From Candidatus Omnitrophota bacterium (GTDB lineage: Bacteria > Ratteibacteria > UBA8468 > B48-G9 > JAFGKM01): 14,589 nt of DNA. Each line of letters starts with the position of its first letter. Position 1 is the stretch's first letter. Positions 7,264 through 14,016 of this stretch are shown one piece after another. The translations under genes were made by a program, and so were the position numbers. Under the pieces are notes generated by a model, which ran no database searches, was not told the DNA's origin, and saw only the letters and a program-made list of their open reading frames with translations. The stretch is from positions 1-14,589 of the forward strand of contig JAMWCA010000019.1 of assembly GCA_023819545.1 (NCBI GenBank), written 5' to 3'.

Positions 7264-8434
7264 AATTCTTATTATAGATGACGAACAAGGAGTAAGAGAA
7301 TCTCTAAAATTTGCTTTTAAAAATAAGTATAAAACTCTGCTTGCTTCAAATGGTAAAGAAGGTATGAGTTTTATTGAAAAAGAAAATCCTGATTTAATAA
7401 TTCTTGATATAATTCTTCCAGATATAGATGGGATTTCTCTTTTAAAAGAAATTAAGAAAAATTACAAAGATATCCCCATAATTATGTTGACAGCAGTTTC
7501 GCAGATAAAAACAGCAGTTGAAGCAATGAAAATGGGAGCATCTGATTACATCACAAAACCATTTGATATTGAAGAACTTACTCTGGTAATTGAAAAGACC
7601 CTGAAAACGAAGGAATTAGTTTCTCATATAGAGTTATTAAAAGAAGAAATACAAACAGAGTATCCATTAAACACTTTGATTTATAAAAGCGAAATAATGA
7701 GAGAAGTAATAAAACTTGCTGAAAAAAGTGCTTTAACAGATGCACCGGTTTTAATAACAGGACCTACTGGTGTAGGGAAAGAACTAATTGCCAGATATAT
7801 TCATGAAAAAAGTTCAAGAAAAAATCAACCATTTGTTGTTGTTCATTGTGCTGCAATACCTGAAACATTATTTGAAAGTGAAATTTTTGGGTATGAGAAA
7901 GGTGCTTTTACAAATGCATATAAAAGTAAAAAGGGCAAGATAGAACTTGCTAATCACGGAACTTTATTTTTTGATGAAATTGGCGAAATTTCACAGAATG
8001 TTCAAGTAAAACTTTTAAGATTTCTTGAAGAAAAAAAATTTTCACCTCTTGGAAGTAATGAATTGATTGAAAGTAATGCAAGAATTATATCTGCGACTTC
8101 AAAAGATCTGAAAAAAGAAGTTGAAAAGGGGAATTTTAGAGATGATTTATTCTATAGGTTATGTGTAATTCCGATCAAAATTCCTTCTTTAAAAGAGAGG
8201 AAAGAAGATATTATCCCCCTTGTAAACTATTACATAAATTTTTATAAAAAAAGAATTTATAGTAAAATAAAAGATTTTGATGATGATGTAAAAATGGCGT
8301 TTTTAAATTATGATTGGCCTGGGAATGTGAGAGAATTAAAAAATATAATAGAAAGAATTTTTGTTTTAAATAGTGAAAAGGTTATAATTAATATAAAAGA
8401 TTTACCTGAAGAATTAAAAAAAAGAATTCAATGA
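7256..8434 (+). CDS. NtrC-family response regulator lacking a DNA-binding domain
   Basis: The 392 residues comprise a receiver domain (about 1-120; acidic pair Asp8-Asp9, phosphoacceptor Asp51, Thr79, Lys101) and a sigma54-type AAA+ domain (about 138-370). Walker A is GPTGVGKE (169-176, Lys175) and Walker B is LFFDE with Asp240-Glu241. The loop that touches sigma54 reads GAFTNA (216-221) rather than GAFTGA. A late AAA+ motif, WPGNVREL, is also present. The protein ends soon after this domain, whereas most NtrC proteins run to about 450-480 residues with a Fis-type helix-turn-helix. The 29 bases after the stop leave no room for that domain, so frameshift is not the explanation. Helicobacter FlgR and Chlamydia CtcC are known members that also lack the domain and work without upstream DNA sites. 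It overlaps the pseudokinase gene by eight bases. Likely role: phosphorylation-controlled ATPase acting on sigma54 polymerase, possibly genome-wide. Confidence 0.92.
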   Translation: MNKILIIDDEQGVRESLKFAFKNKYKTLLASNGKEGMSFIEKENPDLIILDIILPDIDGISLLKEIKKNYKDIPIIMLTAVSQIKTAVEAMKMGASDYITKPFDIEELTLVIEKTLKTKELVSHIELLKEEIQTEYPLNTLIYKSEIMREVIKLAEKSALTDAPVLITGPTGVGKELIARYIHEKSSRKNQPFVVVHCAAIPETLFESEIFGYEKGAFTNAYKSKKGKIELANHGTLFFDEIGEISQNVQVKLLRFLEEKKFSPLGSNELIESNARIISATSKDLKKEVEKGNFRDDLFYRLCVIPIKIPSLKERKEDIIPLVNYYINFYKKRIYSKIKDFDDDVKMAFLNYDWPGNVRELKNIIERIFVLNSEKVIINIKDLPEELKKRIQ

Positions 8435-8463
8435 TTTAAGATTCAAAAATTTTAGATTTAAAA

Positions 8464-9864
8464 ATGGAAGAAAAAATATTAATAGTTGAAGATAATAAAG
8501 AAATGATAAAACTTTTAACAGAAATACTTACATCGGAAAAATTTTCTGTTGAACATGTTTCATCTGGATTATTAGCGGTTGATAAAATAAAGAATGAAAA
8601 CTACAACCTTATAATTTTAGACCTTCAATTGCCAGATATAACAGGATTCAAAGTTTTGGAAGACATAAAAAAAATAAATGAAAATATACCTATAATTATT
8701 CTCACAGGATTTGGGACAACTGATAACATTGTTAAGGCAATTAAAATGGGAGCAGATGATTTTGTTGAAAAACCATTTGATATTGAGGATTTTTTAAATA
8801 AAATTCATAAATATATAAAACTAAAAAATTTAGAAAAGGAACTTACCAAGTTAAAGATGATAGAATCAATTTTACAACTAAACAGAACAATTATCACTCT
8901 TTCAGATTCAGAAACTATCTTAACAACAATATTAAATATTATTGACGATATGTTTGCTCCAGAAAGAATAGGGATATACATTTTTGATACTAAAAATAAT
9001 AATTATGTTTTGAAAAAATGTAAATTTAAAAATGCATCACAAAAGATTAAGGTTAACTATAAAGATTACGAAATAGAAGGATTTTTTAAAGATAAAAATG
9101 TATATGTTGGTAAATTTAATAATGGCACATATTTAAAAATAATGATAAAAGGGAAAGAAAAAAACATAGGATTTATTGATATTGAATTTAAAAAAGAAAA
9201 AGGGATTAATGAGGAAATAATAAAATTTTTTGAATCTTTTTCTCTTCAGATTGGGATAGGTATAGAAAATGCTCTTTTATTTGAAATGGTTCAGAATTCA
9301 TATATTAATACAATTAGTTCTTTAGTTAAATCTCTTGAAGCAAAAGATAAATATACAAAAGGTCATTCAGAAGAAGTTGCTTATTATGCATTATTAATTG
9401 GAGAAAAACTTAAATTAAGAGACGAAGAAATTGAAATTTTGAAAAATTCCTCTTATCTTCATGACCTCGGAAAACTTGGAATTAGAGATAATATTTTATT
9501 AAAACCAGGAAAACTGACTAAAGAAGAATTTGAAATTATCAAACAACACCCTTTAATAACTTTAAAGATTCTTGAACCACTGAATTTACGTAAAGAAGAA
9601 AAAGAGGCATGTCTTTATCATCATGAGCGAGTAAATGGGAGCGGTTATCCTTATGGTTTAAAAGACGAAAAAATTCCTTTATATGCTAAAATAATTTCTA
9701 TTGCAGATGCTTACAGTGCTATGACTTCAGAAAGACCTTATAGAAAAAAAATGAATAAAAAAGAAGCAATAGAAGAACTAAAAAAATATGCAGGTATATG
9801 GTTTGATAAAGATTTGGTTGAATTTTTTATAAATATAATTGAACAACAAAAGGAGGTGATGTAA
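8464..9864 (+). CDS. Response regulator with GAF-like and HD-GYP domains (predicted c-di-GMP phosphodiesterase)
   Basis: In this 466-residue protein the receiver (about 1-122) has Glu9-Asp10, phosphoacceptor Asp53 and an EKPF motif with the conserved Lys. A middle segment (about 135-268) looks GAF-like and ends in a signalling helix. The HD-GYP domain (about 280-466) has His301, the HD pair His333-Asp334 with Gly336-Lys337, the HHER motif (386-389), GYP at 394-396, and Asp415 in the ADAYSAMTS region. These residues bind the metal centre that hydrolyses cyclic-di-GMP to pGpG or GMP. Asn391 replaces the Asp usual in HHExxDGxGYP; this is a tolerated variation. Phosphorylation of Asp53 by the neighbouring kinase would be expected to tune its activity. 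It follows the NtrC-like gene after 29 bases and has no visible Shine-Dalgarno. Its last codons (KEVM, stop) also encode the next gene's ribosome-binding site. Confidence 0.93.
   Translation: MEEKILIVEDNKEMIKLLTEILTSEKFSVEHVSSGLLAVDKIKNENYNLIILDLQLPDITGFKVLEDIKKINENIPIIILTGFGTTDNIVKAIKMGADDFVEKPFDIEDFLNKIHKYIKLKNLEKELTKLKMIESILQLNRTIITLSDSETILTTILNIIDDMFAPERIGIYIFDTKNNNYVLKKCKFKNASQKIKVNYKDYEIEGFFKDKNVYVGKFNNGTYLKIMIKGKEKNIGFIDIEFKKEKGINEEIIKFFESFSLQIGIGIENALLFEMVQNSYINTISSLVKSLEAKDKYTKGHSEEVAYYALLIGEKLKLRDEEIEILKNSSYLHDLGKLGIRDNILLKPGKLTKEEFEIIKQHPLITLKILEPLNLRKEEKEACLYHHERVNGSGYPYGLKDEKIPLYAKIISIADAYSAMTSERPYRKKMNKKEAIEELKKYAGIWFDKDLVEFFINIIEQQKEVM
9849..9860 (+). promoter_or_regulatory. 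Exceptionally strong Shine-Dalgarno (12-base anti-SD match)
   Basis: AAAGGAGGTGAT is an uninterrupted 12-base complement to the usual 16S rRNA 3' end (ATCACCTCCTTT). GGAGG ends nine bases before the ATG at 9866, which is good spacing. It lies inside the last codons of the HD-GYP gene. Most upstream starts in this window have weak or no such motif, so the downstream small protein is probably translated much more heavily than the signalling proteins that share its message. Confidence 0.9.
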
Positions 9865-9865
9865 A

Positions 9866-10126
9866 ATGAAGGAAATTGAAATTGGTAGAGTAACTCATTA
9901 TTATACAAAAATTAGTGTTGCAGCAGTAAAAATTACAAAAGAAAATTTAAAAAAAGGAGATGAGATTCATATTAAAGGACATACTACTGATTTAACTCAA
10001 AAAGTAGAATCAATGCAGAAAGAACATCAAGAAATAGAAATTGCTAAAGAGGGTGATGAAATAGGAATTAAAGTAAATGAACATGTTAGAGAAGGAGATA
10101 TTGTTTTTAAGATAATTGAAGAGTAG
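9866..10126 (+). CDS. Small EF-Tu domain 2-like beta-barrel protein (translation elongation factor-like)
   Basis: The 86 residues resemble a stand-alone copy of domain 2 of translational GTPases, usually annotated as translation elongation factor-like protein. The family pattern is visible: IGRVTHYY near the N-terminus, then KGDEIHIKGHTTDLTQ, a central SMQKEH, and a C-terminal GIKVNEHVREGD. There is no GTPase domain, so it cannot act as an elongation factor alone. In translation factors this barrel contacts RNA or the ribosome; what the free-standing version does is not established to my knowledge. It is acidic to neutral, soluble, and has no signal peptide. The very strong ribosome-binding site and one-base gap after the HD-GYP stop fix the start at 9866. 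It sits 15 bases ahead of mreB, suggesting shared transcription, but no functional link to cell shape is visible. Confidence 0.85.
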   Translation: MKEIEIGRVTHYYTKISVAAVKITKENLKKGDEIHIKGHTTDLTQKVESMQKEHQEIEIAKEGDEIGIKVNEHVREGDIVFKIIEE

Positions 10127-10141
10127 AAAGAAAGGAGAAAA

Positions 10142-11167
10142 ATGGTAAGATTTTTGAGTTTTTTCTCAAGTGACCTTGGTATTGACCTTGGAACTGCAAA
10201 TACTTGTGTTTATGTAAGAGGGAAAGGCGTAGTTTTAATGGAACCATCCATTGTAGCAATTAATACAAATAAAAAACAAGTTGTTGCAGTTGGAGAAGAA
10301 GCAAAAAAAATGCTTGGTAAAACACCTTCAAATATAATTGCTATGAAACCGATGAAAGATGGGGTTATAGCTGATTTTGAAGCATGTGAAGAAATGTTAA
10401 GATATTTTATTTTAAAAGTTAAAACACCGAAACATAAATTTGTTTTACCACCAAGAATTGTTATTTCTGTTCCATCTGGAATAACAAGTGTAGAGAGAAG
10501 AGCAGTTAAGGAAACAGCGCTTAAGGCAGGAGCAAGAATGGTTCTTCTTGTAGAAGAACCTATGGCAGCAGCAATTGGAGTAGGTCTTCCTGTTGAAGAA
10601 CCTTGTGGGAGTTTTATTTTAGATATTGGTGGTGGAACAACTGAAATGGCTGTTATTTCTCTTGGAGGGATTGTTCTTACAAAAAGTTTAAGAGTTGCAG
10701 GAAATGAAATGGATGAAGCTATTATAGAATATTTAAAAAAGAAATATAATCTTTTGGTTGGTGAAAGAACAGCAGAAGAAATAAAAATTAAGATTGGGTC
10801 TGCTTATCCTCTTGAAAAAGAACTTACATTTGAAGTTCATGGAAGAAGTTTGTTGGAAGGATTGCCAAAAGTTATAAAAATTAATTCAGAAGAAATAAGG
10901 GAAGCATTAGCAGATACTTTAAATATAATTGTTAATGCAGTCCGCGATATCCTTGAAGATACACCACCTGAACTTTCAAGTGATTTGATAGAAAGAGGGC
11001 TTGTAATTACCGGAGGAGGAGCACTTTTAAGAGGAATTGATAAACTTATATCTCAAGAAACAAAACTACCTGTTTATATAGCAGAAGACCCTTTAACTGC
11101 TGTAGTAAGAGGGACTGGCAAAATGCTTGAAGAAGAAAAGTATTTTAAACAAATTCCTCAGGAATAA
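10142..11167 (+). CDS. mreB: MreB, rod shape-determining actin homologue
   Basis: This is a typical 341-residue MreB. Its antiparallel filaments lie under the inner membrane and steer lateral peptidoglycan synthesis by the MreCD-PBP2-RodA complex. The actin-fold nucleotide site is complete: phosphate-1 loop GIDLGTANT near 13-21, phosphate-2 loop DIGGGTTE at 161-168, and the adenosine loop TGGGALLRG starting at Thr290. The hydrophobic N-terminus MVRFLSFF resembles the membrane-binding stretch found in many MreBs. AAAGGAG at 10131-10137, four bases before the ATG, is a good ribosome-binding site and is stronger than those of most signalling genes upstream. The gene heads the cell-elongation block in the standard order mreB-mreC-mreD-mrdA-rodA, with mreC beginning two bases after its stop. 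Nothing in the protein looks unusual. Identification is secure. Confidence 0.98.
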   Translation: MVRFLSFFSSDLGIDLGTANTCVYVRGKGVVLMEPSIVAINTNKKQVVAVGEEAKKMLGKTPSNIIAMKPMKDGVIADFEACEEMLRYFILKVKTPKHKFVLPPRIVISVPSGITSVERRAVKETALKAGARMVLLVEEPMAAAIGVGLPVEEPCGSFILDIGGGTTEMAVISLGGIVLTKSLRVAGNEMDEAIIEYLKKKYNLLVGERTAEEIKIKIGSAYPLEKELTFEVHGRSLLEGLPKVIKINSEEIREALADTLNIIVNAVRDILEDTPPELSSDLIERGLVITGGGALLRGIDKLISQETKLPVYIAEDPLTAVVRGTGKMLEEEKYFKQIPQE

Positions 11168-11169
11168 AA

Positions 11170-11838
11170 ATGCTTTGGCGTTTCAGAAGAGAAGTAATTT
11201 TTTTTCTAATGTTATTGTCTTCCTATTTTGTTGAGAAAAATTCTCTAAAAAGAAACTTTTCTGATTCTGATACTAAACCTGTAAAAGAAAATCTTATTAA
11301 TTATGAAGAAATCATTCAAGAGAATAAAAGGTTAAGAGAACTTTTAGAATTAAAAGAAAAAAAACTAATACCAAATTTTAAAGTAGCAGAAGTTATTGCT
11401 GTAAAACCGCATATTTTCCCAGCAGAAATTTTTATAAATAAAGGTAAAAAAGATGGGATATTGGAAAATAATATCGTTTTTACAAAAGATATTTTTTTAA
11501 TAGGAAGAGTAGAGGAAGTTAATGATTCATATTCTAAAGTAATATCAATCTTTAATAAAAAAACAAAAATAAGTGTAATTATCTCATCAACAAGAGAAGT
11601 AGGAATAATTGAAGGAGGATATGCACCTTTTTTATTAATGAAATATATACCTTATGATAGTAAAGTTAAGATTGGAGATGAAGTTTACACTTCGGGGTTT
11701 AGCGAGTATTATCATTCAGGTTTGAAAATAGGGAAAATTGTAAAAATTTCAAGAGATAAAAATTCACTTTTTTTAAATATTTTAGTAAAACCATATATAT
11801 ATTCTTACAGTTTCAAGGAGGTAATTATTGCCAAATAA
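11170..11838 (+). CDS. mreC: MreC, short form
   Basis: MreC links MreB filaments in the cytoplasm to PBP2 and RodA through its periplasmic part and helps activate PBP2. This copy has a basic N-terminus (RFRR), a short hydrophobic segment (about 9-21) that would be the membrane anchor, and a brief coiled-coil candidate around 46-65 (IIQENKRLRELLELKEKK). The beta-rich MreC domain fills the rest, including INKGKKDGI and GDEVYTSG (169-176) ending in SGLKIGKIVKI. At 222 residues it is clearly shorter than the roughly 270-370 usual for the family. The missing length lies mainly in the anchor and coiled-coil region, since the beta domain appears complete. The 13-residue anchor is short for a full membrane span. 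The start lies two bases after mreB, with no strong Shine-Dalgarno, so coupling is likely. Its end overlaps mreD by 11 bases. Confidence 0.9.
   Translation: MLWRFRREVIFFLMLLSSYFVEKNSLKRNFSDSDTKPVKENLINYEEIIQENKRLRELLELKEKKLIPNFKVAEVIAVKPHIFPAEIFINKGKKDGILENNIVFTKDIFLIGRVEEVNDSYSKVISIFNKKTKISVIISSTREVGIIEGGYAPFLLMKYIPYDSKVKIGDEVYTSGFSEYYHSGLKIGKIVKISRDKNSLFLNILVKPYIYSYSFKEVIIAK
11815..11822 (+). promoter_or_regulatory. Shine-Dalgarno that fixes the TTG start of mreD
   Basis: AAGGAGGT lies five bases before TTG 11828. No in-frame ATG occurs before codon 89 of the reading frame, and this strong site is ideally placed, so it decides in favour of the TTG start. It sits inside the last codons of mreC. 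Confidence 0.85.
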
Positions 11839-12310
11839 AAAATTATTTGTTATTTTAGAGCAAGTTTTAATTATTTCTATTTTTCAGTATATTTTTTATA
11901 ATTTTTTTCATTTTAAAATAATCCCTTCTTTTTATCTTACTTATCTCTTAATACTTAGTTTTGATGGTAATGTTGAAATCTCTTTATTTTTAAGTTTTGT
12001 TTTGGGGTTAATTCATGATATATTTACTAAAGAAATTTTAGGGTTTACATCAATTAGATATCTTGTAATTGTTTATTTTTCCTCTTTTTTTATGGTAAAA
12101 TCAATTAAAAGTAGATGTGGTTTAATTTTTCTCTTTAGTTTTTTATATTTTGTTATGCTTTCTTTTTTGAAAATTAATGAAAGTTTTTGGGATGGAAAAA
12201 CAATATTAAAGTATTCTATTCTATTTTCTTTTTATAATTTTTTAATTGGAATTGCGATTGAGATTATAGTTAGAGAAATAAAAAAGAAATGGAGAGAGAA
12301 AATTTTTTAA
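11828..12310 (+). CDS. mreD: MreD, membrane component of the elongation complex (TTG start)
   Basis: This is a 160-residue, very hydrophobic protein with about five or six membrane segments (near 6-28, 33-46, 50-66, 77-91, 97-114, 127-148), as expected for MreD. The family signature is the short stretch GLIHDIFTKEILG at 60-72, matching the G-x-x-x-D ... lG pattern in the middle of MreD proteins. MreD is a small integral membrane partner of MreC and PBP2; it modulates their interaction and has no known enzymatic activity. Initiation is at TTG, supported by AAGGAGGT five bases upstream and by the lack of any early in-frame ATG. The reading frame overlaps mreC by 11 bases and mrdA by 22. The C-terminus is strongly basic (KKKWREK), consistent with a cytoplasmic tail. 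Assignment rests on order, size, hydrophobicity and the signature. Confidence 0.9.
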   Translation: MPNKKLFVILEQVLIISIFQYIFYNFFHFKIIPSFYLTYLLILSFDGNVEISLFLSFVLGLIHDIFTKEILGFTSIRYLVIVYFSSFFMVKSIKSRCGLIFLFSFLYFVMLSFLKINESFWDGKTILKYSILFSFYNFLIGIAIEIIVREIKKKWREKIF

Positions 12311-14016
12311 AAAATTTTGTTTTATTTTTCATATATTTAATCTTACTTAGGTCTTTTTATTTACAAATTATAAGGTATCCATATTATTATCAACTTTCAA
12401 TAAGAAATTGTATTAGGACGATTGAAACAGGAACTCCAAGAGGGGTTATTTATGATAGAAATGGAAGAGTGCTTGCAAAAGATATTCCCTCTATAAACCT
12501 TGTTTTTGTTCCATATGATTTAAAAAATGTTGAAAATGAAATTGAAATCCTATCAAAAATTTTAGACCTTGATAAAGAATATCTTGAAAAAAAATTAAAA
12601 GGGAAATATATAAATCCTTTTGATAGAGTTATACTTAAAAGGAATTTAACAAATAAGGAAATTTCTTTAATAGAAGAGAATTCTTATAATTTGCCAGGAA
12701 TTTTTGTTCAAGAAGGAATAAGAAGATTATATCCTTTTGGGAAAAAAACAGCCCATTTACTTGGATATCTTGGAGAGATTACTAAATACCAACTTGAAAG
12801 ATTAAAAGAAAAAGGTTATAAAATGGGCGATGTTATAGGACAGGATGGAATTGAGAAGCAATATGATGAGTTTTTAAAAGGTATTCCTGGTGGAATTCAG
12901 GTAGAAGTGGATGCTCTTGGTCATCAAAGGAGAATTCTTGGGAGAAAAGAAGGGCAACCAGGTAATGACCTTATTCTTACTATTGATGCTACAATTCAAG
13001 AAATCGCTGCTGAAGAACTTGGAAATAAGAAAGGGAGTGTTGCTATTATGGACCCAAGAAATGGAGAAATACTTGCTCTTGTTAGTAATCCATCTTTTGA
13101 CCCTGATAATTTAAAATATTATCTTGACGAAAGTAAATTTTCTGAGAAGCCATTTTTAAACAGAGTTATAAAAGGACAATATCCTCCTGGGTCAATTTTT
13201 AAAATAATAACAGAAATTGCTGCTTTAGAAACAGGGACTATAAGAGAGTATGATAGAATAGAGTGTACTGGTGCTATTGAGGTTAGAGATAGAGTTTTTC
13301 ACTGCTGGAAAGAAGAAGGGCACGGTTGGATAGATATAAATCTTGCATTACCATTTTCTTGTAATATTTTTTTTGGAACAATTGGGATGAGACTTGGAGT
13401 TTCACAAATCATTGAATATGCAAAAAAATTTGAACTTGGTAAAAAAACAGAAATTGATTTACCTGGAGAAGCAACTGGTTATATACCTAATCCCAAAGAA
13501 GCAGACCCTTTAAACCTTTCAATTGGACAAGGTCCAATTACTACAACCCCTCTTCAACTTCTATCTCTTATTGCAACCGTTGCAAATGGTGGAAATATTT
13601 GGCAGCCATTTATAGTTAAAAAAATAGTTACACCTAAAGGAGATATTTTAAAAGAATTTATACCAAATTTAAAAAAAACAATATATATTGATTCAGAAAC
13701 TCTTGATATATTAAGAAAAGGATTGAGAAATGTTGTTGTTTTTGGAACAGGAACAAGAGCACAAGTAGAAAAACTTGAAATTGCTGGTAAAACTGGAACT
13801 GCTCAAAGAGCTGCATCTGAACTTGATTTACCAACTCATGGGGCTTTTGTGTGTTATGCACCTTTTGATAATCCAAAAATTGCTGTAGTTGTTTTTCTTG
13901 ATTATGGTTCTTCTTCTCAGGCAGCAGAAATAGCAGGGAAAATATTAAAAAGAATATTTTTACCAGAAAAATTTGAGGGAGAAAATGAAACAGAAACTGA
14001 AATACTTGAAGAGTAA
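12289..14016 (+). CDS. mrdA: Penicillin-binding protein 2 (elongation-specific DD-transpeptidase)
   Basis: This is a 575-residue class B PBP that cross-links peptidoglycan in the periplasm during side-wall growth, working with RodA. A single N-terminal membrane segment (about 9-25) anchors it. The PBP dimer/pedestal domain starts with TPRGVIYDRNGRVLA from residue 49. The transpeptidase motifs are all present: SIFK with nucleophile Ser302 and Lys305, SCN at 357-359, and KTG at 501-503 in AGKTGTAQ. The region between the first two motifs has the CTGAIE ... FHCW ... GHGW pattern of elongation PBPs, as opposed to the cell-division enzyme FtsI. It is somewhat shorter than E. coli PBP2 (633) but has all catalytic parts. 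The start overlaps mreD by 22 bases without a clear Shine-Dalgarno; the end overlaps rodA by 32. The acidic tail ENETETEILEE is simple sequence. Confidence 0.96.
   Translation: MERENFLKNFVLFFIYLILLRSFYLQIIRYPYYYQLSIRNCIRTIETGTPRGVIYDRNGRVLAKDIPSINLVFVPYDLKNVENEIEILSKILDLDKEYLEKKLKGKYINPFDRVILKRNLTNKEISLIEENSYNLPGIFVQEGIRRLYPFGKKTAHLLGYLGEITKYQLERLKEKGYKMGDVIGQDGIEKQYDEFLKGIPGGIQVEVDALGHQRRILGRKEGQPGNDLILTIDATIQEIAAEELGNKKGSVAIMDPRNGEILALVSNPSFDPDNLKYYLDESKFSEKPFLNRVIKGQYPPGSIFKIITEIAALETGTIREYDRIECTGAIEVRDRVFHCWKEEGHGWIDINLALPFSCNIFFGTIGMRLGVSQIIEYAKKFELGKKTEIDLPGEATGYIPNPKEADPLNLSIGQGPITTTPLQLLSLIATVANGGNIWQPFIVKKIVTPKGDILKEFIPNLKKTIYIDSETLDILRKGLRNVVVFGTGTRAQVEKLEIAGKTGTAQRAASELDLPTHGAFVCYAPFDNPKIAVVVFLDYGSSSQAAEIAGKILKRIFLPEKFEGENETETEILEE

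Noticed and set aside
8435..8463. Terminator or regulatory element in the largest internal gap
   Set aside because: The 29 bases contain a repeated GATTTAA (8435-8460 area) but no stable GC-containing hairpin followed by a T tract. It is probably a plain AT-rich spacer.
9634..9636. Asn391 in the HHExxDGxGYP motif as a sign of an inactive HD-GYP domain
   Set aside because: All metal and GYP residues are present, and Asn at this position appears in otherwise normal HD-GYP proteins, so loss of activity is not supported.
12911..13876. Small frames 12911-13114 (+) and 13658-13876 (-) inside mrdA
   Set aside because: They overlap the transpeptidase coding sequence, which carries every catalytic motif. 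Their products are repetitive Leu- or Gln/Phe-rich strings.
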